NCBI RefSeq assembly: GCF_035989885.1
Contig: NZ_CP108518.1
Span: 124,001 to 188,000 of the forward strand
Direction of reading: 5' to 3'
DNA: 64,000 nt
Origin: Streptomyces sp. NBC_01232
Lineage (GTDB): Bacteria > Actinomycetota > Actinomycetes > Streptomycetales > Streptomycetaceae
Part shown: piece by piece, positions 33,046-43,265 of the stretch
Layout of the letters: each line of letters opens with the position of its first letter
Numbering within the stretch: the first letter of the stretch is position 1
The notes under the pieces: model-generated
What the model was told of the DNA's origin: nothing
The model's input: the letters and a program-made list of their open reading frames with translations, nothing else
Database searches by the model: none
Position numbers and translations under genes: made by a program

Positions 33046-33322
33046 GACCACCAGTATCACCGACCACCGCCCACCGCCGCCGCAGCCGGGGGCGGCGGTG
33101 GGGGGCGGCAGCGGCCGCCCGCGTACGGCCGGCTCCCATGCCCGCAGGGCCCGGCAGGGCTCAAGCACGCGGACGTGCCGGGCAGCACGCCCCGGACGTC
33201 CCGGACCCGACCGGAGCGCCGGTGCCCGGCACAAGGGCCTGCGAGAGCCTCCGCGCCCGGAGGCATCCCCGGGAAGCCGCCGGCGAGGACCCCACCTGCA
33301 GGCCCAGATGCACGGCTCCAGG

Positions 33323-34747
33323 CACCGGGCCGGTTCCACCAGGTGCGTCCCGGCCGGGGACCGGGCCCGGGGCCGCGCACAGCGGCACGTACGCGGGAAC
33401 CGGCGAGGACGACGACCGCGGCCTTCTCCCCGTGCTGCACGCGGGGGGGGGTGGGCCAGAGCGAGTTGGGCGACTGCCCGTACGCGAAGACCGCGTGGAC
33501 GGCCGGACCGGCCCGGCGGGCAGGCGAGCGCGCCGGCCGGTGTGCATGCGGCGGGAATCCGTAACTGATCCGCCGTGCGGGGCCGTCGAACAGAAGCAGG
33601 AAGAGGCGGAGGAGATGGAGGAGGCCGGCGCCGGCGGCCATCACGTCGCGGGCCGCCAGGAGCGACCAGCTTCTCCGGTCCCAACACCGGGCCGGTTCCA
33701 CCAGGTGCGTCCCGGCCGGGGACCGGGCCCGGGGCCGCGCACAGCGGCACGTACGCGGGAACCGGCGAGGACGACGACCGCGGCCTTCTCCCCGTGCTGC
33801 ACGCGGGGGGGGTGGGCCAGAGCGAGTTGGGCGACTGCCCGTACGCGAAGACCGCGTGGACGGCCGGACCGGCCCGGCGGGCAGGCGAGCGCGCCGGCCG
33901 GTGTGCATGCGGCGGAGATCCGTAACTGATCCGCCGTGCGGGGCCGTCGAACAGAAGCAGGAAGAGGCGGAGGAGATGGAGGAGGCCGGCGCCGGCGGCC
34001 ATCACGTCGCGGGCCGCCAGGAGCGACCAGCTTCTCCGGTCCCAACACCGGGCCGGTTCCACCAGGTGCGTCCCGGCCGGGGACCGGGCCCGGGGCCGCG
34101 CACAGCGGCACGTACGCGGGAACCGGCGAGGACGACGACCGCGGCCTTCTCCCCGTGCTGCACGCGGGGGTGGGCCAGAGCGAGTTGGGCGACTGCCCGT
34201 ACGCGAAGACCGCGTGAGCGGCCGGACCGGCCCGGCGGGCAGGCGAGCGCGCCGGCCGGTGTGCATGCGGCGGAGATCCGTAACTGATCCGCCGTGCGGG
34301 GCCGTCGAACAGAAGCAGGAAGAGGCGGAGGAGATGGAGGAGGCCGGCGCCGGCGGCCATCACGTCGCGGGCCGCCAGGAGCGACCAGCTTCTCCGGTCC
34401 CAACACCGGGCCGGTTCCACCAGGTGCGTCCCGGCCGGGGACCGGGCCCGGGGCCGCGCACAGCGGCACGTACGCGGGAACCGGCGAGGACGACGACCGC
34501 GGCCTTCTCCCCGTGCTGCACGCGGGGGGTGGGCCAGAGCGAGTTGGGCGACTGCCCGTACGCGAAGACCGCGTGAGCGGCCGGACCGGCCCGGCGGGCA
34601 GGCGAGCGCGCCGGCCGGTGTGCATGCGGCGGAGATGCGTAACTGATCCGCCGTGCGGGGCCGTCGAACAGAAGCAGGAAGAGGCGGAGGAGGCCGGCGC
34701 CGGCGGCCATCACGTCGCGGGCCGCCAGGAGCGACCAGCTTCTCCGG
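33323..34747. repeat. Four direct repeats of about 360 bp
   Basis: Copies begin at 33323, 33685, 34046 and 34404 (periods 362, 361 and 358) and are nearly identical. They differ mainly in the length of one G-run (9, 8, 5 and 6), a few point changes, and a 9-bp deletion in the last copy. Changing G-run length shifts every frame, so the array is not a protein repeat. No gene, tRNA or transposase is contained. The preceding 280 bp (33046-33322) are also without a gene. Confidence 0.92.
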
Positions 34748-34902
34748 GGACCCGATGACCCGACGACCCGGTGACCCGATGACCCGGTGACCCGATGACC
34801 CGGTGACCCGATGGTTTGGTGGCCCGGTGACCCGGTGACCCGATGACCCGGTGACCCGATGGTTTGGTGGCCCGGTGGCCCGGTGGCCCGGTGACTCCCG
34901 GA
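34748..34902. repeat. 9-bp minisatellite next to the 360-bp array
   Basis: About 16 units of the type CCCGRTGAC or CCCGGTGGC follow the last 360-bp copy directly. A higher-order block containing GATGGTTTGGTGGCCCGG occurs twice. The array is non-coding as far as can be seen. Confidence 0.85.
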
Positions 34903-35615
34903 GGGTCATGCGTCACCGGGGTGGCACAGGCACGGCAGGCCGGCCCGGGCTGGAGACGGTGACACGCCCGGCCGAACACGGTGGCCACGGCCAGGCTCGG
35001 CAACGGTGGCGGGCATACGGGACGGCGGCGGTCCGCAACAGCAACGGCACGCCGCCGCCCTCATGTCGTCGGCGCACAGTCCCCGAACGTGCACCCAGGG
35101 CGCAGCTGCCCGGGCAGGAACCCGTTCCCGGCCCCAGGGGAGCACTGACCCCCACCGCCTGCCACGCCGGGTCGCTCTCCCCTCGATGCACCCGTGCAAC
35201 CCCTCTCGACACGAACTCCGTTACGGTGCCGGGGCCGGGGCGGGGGCCGGGGGGAGTGCCCATGCCGGTCACCACTGACACACACCGCCGCACAACACGG
35301 CTCAACACACCACCGACCCCACTCCACTGCACTGCACTGCACTGCTTCGCAGCGCATGCCGCGGCCTCGTCCGGGTGAGGTACAGCCACTCCCCCAGGCG
35401 GGCGGGGCGGGCCGGCGGGGGTCTGGCAGGAGGGGTCTCTGGCAGGGGTGTTGTGCGGGCGGGCTGTCGGTGCCCGGGCCGTGCGGGTTGTTCCGCAACG
35501 GCCCTTGCAGAGTTCGGCGGTGCGCGGGCCGGTACATGATCCGCTGTCACGGGTACACGTAGTGCGTACCATTCGCGTCCCGGTATCCCCTTCAGTCACA
35601 GACATCGAGGAACCC
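34903..35615. other. Intergenic region without a recognised gene
   Basis: 713 bp between the minisatellite and the H1-like gene. No frame has convincing coding character. A short CACTG repeat occurs near 35325-35345. The AT-richer stretch before 35616 presumably holds the promoter of the next gene. Confidence 0.6.
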
Positions 35616-36500
35616 ATGAACACCACGGGCAGCAACGTCACGCGGGTCAAGGACGATTACGCCGAGCAGATCGCCGGTGATCTCGCGGCGAACCAGGCAG
35701 CGCAGGAACAGAGGCGCACCGAACTGCAGCGGCTGCAACAGGAGATCGGGGAACTCGAGGAAAGCGAGAAAGTCCTCCTGAGGATGCAGGACGCGCTGGG
35801 CATCACCGCCAAGCCCACGCCCACGCCCACGCCCACGCCCGCGCCCGCGCCCGCGCCTGCGGGGCAGCCGGCCGCCAAGCGCAGCGTGAAGCGGGCCGCA
35901 GTGCCTTCGGCGCGCAGCGCCGCCGGCAGCGCGAAGAAAACCCCGGCACCCACCACCACCACCGCCACAACGGCTGCGACTGCGGCGGCGAAGGCCCCGC
36001 GCGCCCGCAAAGCAGCCGGTGCTGCCGCACCCGTGAAAGAGAAGACAACCGGTACCACCGCACCCGTGAAAGAGAAGACAGCTGGTGCTGCCGCACCGGT
36101 GAAGGAGAAGACGACCGGTACCGCCGCAGTCGTGAAGGAGAAGACAGCTGGTGCTGCCGCACCGGTGAAGGAGAAGACGACCGGTGCTGCCGCAGTCGTG
36201 AAGGAGAAGGCGGCAGGTGCTGCCGCGGTGAAGGGGGAGACGGCAGGCCCGTCCTGGCTCGAACTCGTCACGGCCGCCCTGGCCGGCGGGAAGGAGCCGA
36301 GGTCGGCCGCCGAGGTGACCGAAGCGGTCAGTGCCGCCCACCCCGGACGCAAGGTGAAGGCCGCGGTCGTCCGCAACACCCTCGAACAGGGTGTCGCCCG
36401 CGGACTGCTGGAACGTTCCAAGCAGGGCCGCTCCGTCTACTACAGCCCCACCAGCCCTGCCCCGGTCACAGCCGCGGACGCCGGCCCGACCCAGCCGTAA
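35616..36500 (+). CDS. Histone-H1-like protein with winged-helix C-terminus
   Basis: 294 residues from an ATG with GAGG upstream. Residues ~10-65 form a coiled coil (EQRRTELQRLQQEIGELEESE). Next come Pro-Thr/Pro-Ala repeats, a Lys/Ala-rich basic region, and about seven copies of an 11-residue repeat of the type AAAPVKEKTTG (about 125-210). The C-terminus (SWLELVTAALAGGKEPRSAAEV, VVRNTLEQGVARGLLERSKQG) reads as a winged helix with a SVYYSP wing. The Lys/Ala repeats recall H1 tails and bacterial nucleoid proteins, so a chromatin-like or regulatory role is inferred. No enzymatic motif is present. Confidence 0.75.
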   Translation: MNTTGSNVTRVKDDYAEQIAGDLAANQAAQEQRRTELQRLQQEIGELEESEKVLLRMQDALGITAKPTPTPTPTPAPAPAPAGQPAAKRSVKRAAVPSARSAAGSAKKTPAPTTTTATTAATAAAKAPRARKAAGAAAPVKEKTTGTTAPVKEKTAGAAAPVKEKTTGTAAVVKEKTAGAAAPVKEKTTGAAAVVKEKAAGAAAVKGETAGPSWLELVTAALAGGKEPRSAAEVTEAVSAAHPGRKVKAAVVRNTLEQGVARGLLERSKQGRSVYYSPTSPAPVTAADAGPTQP

Positions 36501-36797
36501 CGGCCGCACCCGCCATGCCCCACCATGTCCGGCCGGCCCATCGACGCAGCCACGCATGATGCCCTACCCCGGGCGGCATCCACCCCGCCCCGGCAGGCAT
36601 TCTGCCGGGGCCGTCAGGCGGGACCGCACGTACGCGTGGGGGCGGCGGGCGGGGCCGGATGTACGCGGTGGCGGGGTGCCGGCTGCGGGTGGCCGTGTCG
36701 GACGGTGCGGGGGCTGTCCTTTAGGGTCCTTCACGATGACCCGCCGGGCGGTCCGTGCGGTGGCGGCCGGCAACGGTCGTGGGGGCAGGGGGAACTG

Positions 36798-38510
36798 ATG
36801 GAGACTTTGCGGCCCGGTGACCCGCTGGAGATCGGCGGGTACCGTCTGCTGGCGCGGCTCGGCTCGGGGGGCATGGGCGAGGTGTTCCTGGCCCGGACGG
36901 CGTCCGGGCGGGCCCTGGCCCTGAAGACCGTGCACCGTGAACTGAGCGCGGAGGCGGACTTCGCGCAGCGCTTCGACCGTGAGATCCGCACCAGTGACCG
37001 GGTGCGCTGCGCGTGGACGGTGTCGGTGGTGGACTTCAGCCCGCCGGGGGCGTCGCCGCAGTGGCTGGCCACCGAGTACGTTCCCGCGCCGTCGCTGGGC
37101 GACTGGGTGCACGGGCGGGGACCGCTCGGGGCCCCGGCCGTGTGGCGCCTGGGACAGGAACTGTCGGCCGCGCTGGTGAGCGTACGGGAGGCGGGAGTCG
37201 TCCACCGGGACATCAAACCGGCGAACGTGCTGCTCGGGATGGAGCGGCCCTTCCTGATCGACTTCGGTATCGCGCGTACGGCCGGTGATCCGCGGCACAC
37301 CCGTACCGGCACGGTCATCGGCACACCGGGTTTCCTGGCACCGGAGCAGGCCACCGGGGCGGTGGCCGCAGCGGCGGCCGATGTGTTCTCCCTCGCCGCG
37401 GTACTCGTGTACGCGGCGACCGGGCGCAGTCCCTTCCTTGCCGCGGGGGAGGAACTGGACCTGCCGGCGCTGCTCTACCGGATCGTGCACGACGAGCCGT
37501 TCCTCGACGGTGTCCCGCCGGCGCTGCTGCCGCTGGTCGGTCGGTGTCTGGCGAAGGACCCGGGGCAGCGTCCCACCGCGGCCGAGGTGTCGGCCCGCCT
37601 GGACGGTGGCCCGCAGCAGGACTGGAGCACGGTGATCCCCCCGGCCCTCACGGCGGAGGCGGCACGCCGACAGGGCGAACTGGGCCGCCTGCTGGCCGCA
37701 CCCCACCCGGCACCCGCCACACCCCCACTCCCGACACCAGGACCGGTGCCGGTGCCGGTGCCGGTGCCGGTGCCGGTGCCGGGTGGTCCCGTGGCGGCCG
37801 CACCCCCGACGGCAGACACCACACCCCCACCGGCAATCGCGCCCCCACCCGCGTCCGCAATCGCGTCCGCGCCGACACCCGCGGGCGGGTCCGTGCCGGG
37901 GGCTGCGGGCGGGTCCGGGGGCCGGTGGGCGGTCCTGTCGTCCCGGGGAGCCGGAGCGGCCGCGGGCGCGGCCGTCGTCACCGCCGCCGTCGCACTCGCG
38001 GTGTCCCTGCCCGGACGCACCGACGGCAACACCACCACACCCGCCCCCACCCCCACGCCCGCCTCGGCCGCCCCCTCCGCACCACTGGCAGCAGGGACGG
38101 CTGCGGCGGGCGCGCTGCCGGCAGCCTGGTCCGGCACCTGGTCCGGCACCGGCCCCGGGACACCCGACGCCGATGGCATCTCCCGTGCACGGACCGGTGA
38201 GTTCACCGTGACGGTCACACTCAACGGCGGGACGGTGGGCGAACTCGTCGGCCGGCAGGTCAGCAACCTGAAGGAAACCGCCACCGGCCGGAACCTGGGC
38301 TGCACCGAAGCCCTCCAGCTGCGCCAGACCCGCGGGAACACGGCTGTGTTCGAGGCGGTCACCAGCCACCCCACCGACCGCACCGCCGTCCTGGACTGCC
38401 CCCGCAACAACCTGTACGTCCTGACGATGACGGGCCCCGACCGGCTCACCCTCGAATCGGAAGGCGCCCAGTCCGCGGGCGCCCCCGCCGCACTGACCCG
38501 CACCCCCTGA
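36798..38510 (+). CDS. Membrane-anchored Ser/Thr protein kinase (Hanks type)
   Basis: 570 residues, ATG preceded by GGGGGA. Kinase domain 1-275: glycine loop LGSGGMGEVFLA, catalytic Lys in ALALKTV, catalytic loop VVHRDIKPANVLL, DFG in LIDFGIART, GTPGFLAPEQ. A Pro-rich linker containing a (Val-Pro)n run follows. A transmembrane segment near 405-425 (GAAAGAAVVTAAVALAVSL) then leads to an exterior domain (WSGTWSGTGPGTPDADG, VTVTLNGGTVGELVGRQV, CTEALQLRQTRG) that probably senses a ligand. It belongs to the PknB-like Streptomyces kinases. Its targets are unknown. Confidence 0.9.
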   Translation: METLRPGDPLEIGGYRLLARLGSGGMGEVFLARTASGRALALKTVHRELSAEADFAQRFDREIRTSDRVRCAWTVSVVDFSPPGASPQWLATEYVPAPSLGDWVHGRGPLGAPAVWRLGQELSAALVSVREAGVVHRDIKPANVLLGMERPFLIDFGIARTAGDPRHTRTGTVIGTPGFLAPEQATGAVAAAAADVFSLAAVLVYAATGRSPFLAAGEELDLPALLYRIVHDEPFLDGVPPALLPLVGRCLAKDPGQRPTAAEVSARLDGGPQQDWSTVIPPALTAEAARRQGELGRLLAAPHPAPATPPLPTPGPVPVPVPVPVPVPGGPVAAAPPTADTTPPPAIAPPPASAIASAPTPAGGSVPGAAGGSGGRWAVLSSRGAGAAAGAAVVTAAVALAVSLPGRTDGNTTTPAPTPTPASAAPSAPLAAGTAAAGALPAAWSGTWSGTGPGTPDADGISRARTGEFTVTVTLNGGTVGELVGRQVSNLKETATGRNLGCTEALQLRQTRGNTAVFEAVTSHPTDRTAVLDCPRNNLYVLTMTGPDRLTLESEGAQSAGAPAALTRTP

Positions 38511-38558
38511 CAGCCACGGCTTTGACCTCAAGCGGACTTGATGTTCTAAACCTGGGGC

Positions 38559-39131
38559 ATGACCTCACCCCTGCGTATCGCACTGATCATCGCCAGCACC
38601 CGGGAAGGCCGGTTCGGCCCCACCGTGGCCCGCTGGTTCGAAACCGTCACCGCCGGCCGCACCGACATCGAACTGACCCTCGCCGACCTGACGGACGCCG
38701 ACCTCCCCGCCCACTGGACCCCCGACCTCACCCCCCAGGGGCGGGCCTTCGTCGAACACCTCGCCACCTGCGACGCCTACATCGTCCTGACCCCCGAGTA
38801 CAACCACTCCTTCCCCGCCTCCCTGAAGCAGGCCATCGACATCGCCGGGCCCGTCTGGAAGCGCAAGCCCGTCGGATTCATCTCCTACGGCGGCCTCTCC
38901 GGCGGCCTGCGCGCCGTCGAACAACTCCGCCCGGTCTTCGCCGAACTCCACGCCGCGACCATCCGCGAAACCGTCAGCTTCCACCAGTTCCCCTTCGACC
39001 GGGCCGGACAGCCCCACGACCACACCAACGCCACCCAAGCAGCCACCACCCTCCTCGACGACCTCGCATGGTGGGGCCACGCCCTGCGCACCGCCCGCCG
39101 ACCCGACCGGGCACGGACCGAAGCGGCCTGA
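38559..39131 (+). CDS. NADPH-dependent FMN reductase-family protein
   Basis: 190 residues. A flavodoxin-like fold is shown by LRIALIIASTREGRFGPTVA, YIVLTPEYNHSFPASLKQAID (FMN loop) and VGFISYGGLSGGLRAVEQLR. This is the ArsH/YcdF/SsuE-like group that reduces flavins or quinones with NADPH. Its start follows a GGGGC box 5 bp upstream. It may supply reduced flavin to monooxygenases, but its location away from the cluster does not show this. Confidence 0.87.
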   Translation: MTSPLRIALIIASTREGRFGPTVARWFETVTAGRTDIELTLADLTDADLPAHWTPDLTPQGRAFVEHLATCDAYIVLTPEYNHSFPASLKQAIDIAGPVWKRKPVGFISYGGLSGGLRAVEQLRPVFAELHAATIRETVSFHQFPFDRAGQPHDHTNATQAATTLLDDLAWWGHALRTARRPDRARTEAA

Positions 39132-40547
39132 CCCCCACCCGCCCGCCGTTCCCGCCCGCACCCACCCCGGGCAAGCCGCCCAGGCGCACCGCCCGGGAAG
39201 GAAAACATCCCGCGGCAGGCAACGACAGGCCGACACGCAACCACCAGGGCGCGGAGATGCCCGCCCCGGACGGGGCTCCCGGGCGCACCCCTGGGGAAGA
39301 ACACCCCGGCGGAACGCAGCAGGCCCACACCCAACCCGCCGGGCACGAAGACGCCGCCCCGGCGGCAGCCCCTGAACCCGTACAGCCGGACACCCCGGCC
39401 CGCCACAAACCCCGCCGCAACCACTACGGGCAGGAACGACCCCTGCCCGGCTCGCCCACGGGCAGACGCACCACCACCCACGGCCGTGCACGATCACACG
39501 GCCGGAAGGATGCGGGGCACGGCACTGGCCAGGAAAAGGGCCACGTCACATCACCGTCGACGACACCACCCACCAGGTGACGCGTTCCAGAGGTGGCCGG
39601 CCCCGCCCAGGAAACGGGCCGGCCACCCCTCACCCACGATCGAACACACCGGCCAACCCGGCACCACCCCCGCCACCAGCCATCCCCACCCGGCAACCGA
39701 ACCGGCAGCCCCTCCACCCCGGCCCCCGGCCCCCGGCCCCCGGCCCCACCATCCGCCCCGCCCCTGACCCGCAACCGGAGCCCGCAACCCCAGACCCCCG
39801 CGCCACCTCAGCCAAAACCAAAACCCCCAGCCCCCTCACTGACGCGCGCAGCACACCGAAACCCACCACCCCAGTGACCGGCCACCGGGCCGGTGCTCCT
39901 TCCCCGCTGCCCGCTCCCCCACCGGCCCGCCGGCCCACTCGCGCGGCTTCGTCGACCAACTGCGGCCCACAGCATCACCCGCGCCCCGACCACAGTTCCT
40001 CAAACCCCTGCATTGATGAGGCTCGTCGAAAACGCCCCACCCCCTGATCGGGAGTGACCCCACACCGGCCCGATGGATCCCCCAGCAACGGGGCACCCGA
40101 CCTGCGACCTGGCGCCACAAGGACGGCCACCCGGTGGACAGCCAACCCCAGACGCGGGGCCGACTGTCCATGGCGGCCCAAGGCCAGCACACAGCCCGGC
40201 CGCAGGCGCCCGGGGGCCCTACGGGCACCCGACGACCACGGCCGCTCGAGGGCCCTCTGCCGTCCAGTGACGCGCGCCGGCACTACGGGGGACGACATCC
40301 CCGTCACCAGCGCCATACACCGACGCCACACGGTCTTCCCCGCCACCCCGGAACCAGCCGCAACCGGTACTCAAAGCCAGCCAGCACGAGGAGGCAGAAC
40401 TCGCTGCCTCCCGACCAGCATGCTTCCCGGCATGCCGGCCAAGACACACACACCACACCGAACAACCCTGCCCACACCCCCCGGCCCGGCACCCGACTCC
40501 CGGTTCGCGGTTGGCGGTTCGCGGGCCTGTCCCCTCCCCCGGCCGGC
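39132..40547. other. Intergenic region without a recognised gene
   Basis: 1.4 kb with strongly C/A-biased plus strand (many CACC/CCCA words) but no frame with a supportable start, family match or consistent third-position bias. It could be decayed coding DNA; no remnant was identified. Confidence 0.55.
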
Positions 40548-42191
40548 TCAGCCGCGAACCGCGCGGGACAGACCGTCCACACCCAGCGCATCCAGACGTG
40601 CCTGCGCCGACCGCAGATGACCCTGGTCCATACCGGGCAGCACACGCAGCAGAGCAACCAGCCCCGGCCCCGACTCCACCACCGCAGCCCGCTCCCTCAC
40701 CTGCGTCCAGCAGTACAGAGCACCCGCAGCCGCCGCATACACCTCCGGCGCAGCCACCCCCTGGCATTCCACCCGGACCCGGCAGGCCCCCGCCCACAAA
40801 CCCGTCGCGACAAGAAAGTCACCTGCCATCCGCGCCAGATCAGCACGGATCTCCGTCCACTGAACCGCCTCCACAGACGATCCCCCGTACAAGCCCCCCG
40901 CGTACTCCTCCCACACCCGCGCCAAAGAAGCCGCCTCACCATGACGTCCCCCCGACGCCAGCCAGTGAATGTAAGGCCGCGGATCCCCACCACCCCCCGG
41001 CAACCAACCCCCACCAGGAACAGCCAACTCCCCCCGTTCCGACCCTCCCTGACCAGGCCGGCCATCCAACACCAGCCGCCCCACCCCCAACCGGCCCGAC
41101 CCAAACCCGTCCGGCGCAAACCCGTCCGGCCCAAGACGGTCTGGGCCAAGCCCGTCCGACTCCAACCGATCCAGCCCAACCTGATCCATGCCAGGCCCGT
41201 CCGACCCAACCCGATCCGGCTCAAGCTGTTCGTGCAGCGGCTCATGGGGCCGCTGCACCGACTGCCGCTCCTCCGCCAACGGCTGTCGCTGTCGCTGCTG
41301 CTGTTCCTGCACCGGCGAAGGCTGCAACAGCGATTGCGGATGCTGCTGCCACAGCGGTTCAGGGTCCTGCGGCAACCGCTGCGCCCGTGCTTGAGGTTCG
41401 TGCGGCGAACGCTGCTGCGGCAGCGCCTCCTGCTGCTGCCCGTTCAGCGGCTGCTGCGCCGGCCGGTGTGGCGACTGCCCGTACGGGTGCTGCTGCCGGG
41501 GGGCGGGGCGCATGCCCAGCTCGCGGGCGGTCGGCACGACCAGCGCCCCCGACGGAAGTCCCGCAGCCCCCACCGCAAGGACATGCACCTGCACATCCGC
41601 CGGCCTCACCGGAGCACGACGCAACTGATCGATCCACTGCCGGGTATACCCACTCACCCCACCACCCCCCGCCACCGAACCCGGCGGGCACACCACCCCG
41701 TACACATCGACACCCGACGCCACCGGCGGCAGACCGCCGTACTCCCCCAGCAGCGGCCACGCCTCCCGGTCCGCCACAAAATCCACCCACACCGTCGTCG
41801 AACCAGCCGGCCGACCCGCCAGCACCCCGCCCAGCCACTCCCACGGCACAGCCGTGTACCGCACCGCAGACGAAACCGTCCCCGCCAACGCGAAATACAG
41901 ACACCGCCCACGCCGGTCAGCCGTCAACCGACCCGACAAATACACCAGCAACGGACCCGGAGCCGCAGCAGCCGAACGCAACCGCGTCAACACCGTATTC
42001 GGATCCCGCACCCCGTCCAGAGCCACCATGTCAGCCGGAACATCACTCCCCAGCAACACACCCGCCGGCACCATCGCCAACGCGCCCAGATTCACCCCCG
42101 GATCCAACTCCACCACCCGACGACGCACAGCAACATCCCCCGCCACCAGCAGAACATGCCCCCGCCGGCACCCCGGCCCAATGAAATCCAT
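40548..42191 (-). CDS. Caspase-like-fold protein without catalytic His/Cys; Gln-rich middle
   Basis: 547 residues. The N-terminal 200 residues resemble the caspase-like domain of actinobacterial effector proteins (GPLLVYLSGRLTADRRGRCL, TAVPWEWLGGVLAGRP, GSTTVWVDFVADREAW). However, the positions that normally read SGHG and DCC are SGR and VDF, so the His/Cys dyad appears to be missing. A Gln/Pro/Arg-rich segment (about 250-370) and an Asp/Gly repeat of the type SDGLGPDRLGPDG follow. The C-terminal 120 residues are helical (YIHWLASGGRHGEAASLARV). Function is unknown. The start was chosen at MDFIGPG, but others upstream are possible. Confidence 0.65.
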   Translation of the reverse strand: MDFIGPGCRRGHVLLVAGDVAVRRRVVELDPGVNLGALAMVPAGVLLGSDVPADMVALDGVRDPNTVLTRLRSAAAAPGPLLVYLSGRLTADRRGRCLYFALAGTVSSAVRYTAVPWEWLGGVLAGRPAGSTTVWVDFVADREAWPLLGEYGGLPPVASGVDVYGVVCPPGSVAGGGGVSGYTRQWIDQLRRAPVRPADVQVHVLAVGAAGLPSGALVVPTARELGMRPAPRQQHPYGQSPHRPAQQPLNGQQQEALPQQRSPHEPQARAQRLPQDPEPLWQQHPQSLLQPSPVQEQQQRQRQPLAEERQSVQRPHEPLHEQLEPDRVGSDGPGMDQVGLDRLESDGLGPDRLGPDGFAPDGFGSGRLGVGRLVLDGRPGQGGSERGELAVPGGGWLPGGGGDPRPYIHWLASGGRHGEAASLARVWEEYAGGLYGGSSVEAVQWTEIRADLARMAGDFLVATGLWAGACRVRVECQGVAAPEVYAAAAGALYCWTQVRERAAVVESGPGLVALLRVLPGMDQGHLRSAQARLDALGVDGLSRAVRG

Positions 42192-42432
42192 GAACAGACC
42201 GTACTCACCCCACACCCACCACCACCAACACCACCACCCCCACCACACCACCCTGCCCAGCCTGTCGTCCGCACCACCCCGCACCGTTGAGCCGGCGCTC
42301 ACCGGCCACGTCCATTCCCCTGACCCGAGCGGTCTGCTGCCGGTGGGCCACCACAACTGCGGCCGGGGCCGGCCTCCTGTCGTTAACCATTCCCGCCGGG
42401 CAAACCACGCCCTAAGACATCGTTTCTCTTGG

Positions 42433-42984
42433 TCAGCTGTCCTGCCGGCGCCCGAGCAAACGGCCCTGCTCCTGCTTCAGGCCCGCGAACCGGTGCCGCG
42501 CGTATGCGGCTATCTCCTCACTGGGGAAGGGCACCACGGACAGGTGCTGGTCATAGCTCCCCTGCTCCCACCGGGCGGCTGTGATCTCATAGCCGGAAAC
42601 GTGGGCGCACAGCTGAAGCAGAATCGGCGGCATCTCTGGTTCGCTCAAGAGGTCAGCGTGCTTGATGACGAGGTCGCGCATCGCCTGAATGTTCGGGAGG
42701 AAGACGGTCCTGACCCACAACCGCCATTCGGCGAGTTCCTCGTCGGAAGGCGGTATCTCATGCACGAAGGGCGACCTGCCGTCAGGACGAGCGTTGCGCT
42801 CCATGAACGCGCCGAAGATGCGGCTGTTGGCTTCCGTGAGGGCGAACAGCGGTCCGTAGAAATCGCTGAGCTGCCGATTCAAGCGAGCGAGGCGTTCTTG
42901 GCGCTGCGACAGGCGCAAGCCGTTGAGATAGGTGGCTACATAGCCGACGAACGCCAGCGCGATGGTGACGACTACTGTGATCAT
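42433..42984 (-). CDS. Hypothetical protein with N-terminal membrane anchor
   Basis: 183 residues. One transmembrane helix at the very start (ITVVVTIALAFVGYVATYL) is followed by RLSQRQERLARLNRQLSDFYGPL, a helical hairpin seen in small membrane-tethered proteins of unknown function, then a soluble helical domain (LWVRTVFLPNIQAMRDLVIKH, FPSEEIAAYARHRFAGLKQEQ). Codon use is less biased than around it, suggesting acquisition. It lies directly next to a transposase relic. Confidence 0.65.
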   Translation of the reverse strand: MITVVVTIALAFVGYVATYLNGLRLSQRQERLARLNRQLSDFYGPLFALTEANSRIFGAFMERNARPDGRSPFVHEIPPSDEELAEWRLWVRTVFLPNIQAMRDLVIKHADLLSEPEMPPILLQLCAHVSGYEITAARWEQGSYDQHLSVVPFPSEEIAAYARHRFAGLKQEQGRLLGRRQDS

Positions 42985-42995
42985 GAGAGGCGATG

Positions 42996-43265
42996 CTAGT
43001 GAGTATCACCTCCCTTGGTCAGCCTGCGGCAGCAGATCAGGGTCGCCGCGATCCCGGCGAAGGCGAGGAAGTGCTCGGCCTTGCGTTCGTAGCGGCGGTG
43101 GAGTCGACGGCAGCCGGCGAGCCAGGAGACGGTCCTCTCGATGACCCAGCGGTGACGGCCCAACCGCTGTGAAGACTCGATGCCCTTGCGGGCGATGCGG
43201 TGCCGAATACCTCGCTTGCGCAGCCAGCAGCGGAGATGGTCGTAGTCGTAGCCCTTGGGGACTGC
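42996..43265 (-). pseudogene. IS5-family transposase, 3' fragment
   Basis: About 88 residues of the C-terminal DDE region are readable (KGYDYDHLRCWLRKRGIRHR, then GIESSQRLGRHRWVIERTVSW, RRYERKAEHFLAFAGIAATLI). The Glu of the DDE triad is in WVIERTVSWL. The N-terminal two thirds are absent; upstream sequence in the frame is unrelated. It marks an old insertion between the membrane protein and the methyltransferase. Confidence 0.85.

Noticed and set aside
33323..34747. CRISPR array
   Set aside because: Units are ~360 bp, contiguous and without unique spacers; no cas genes are nearby.
33046..34909. Long frames on both strands through the 360-bp repeats
   Set aside because: Differences in G-run length shift the frame between copies, and no ribosome site or family match exists; treated as non-coding repeat.
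38522..39131. Alternative plus frame overlapping the FMN reductase
   Set aside because: His/Arg/Pro-rich with no motif; the flavodoxin-like frame has all expected motifs.
39257..39580. Possible small basic protein after the FMN reductase
   Set aside because: The ATG has its purine-rich stretch directly adjacent, the product is low complexity, and no conservation could be argued.
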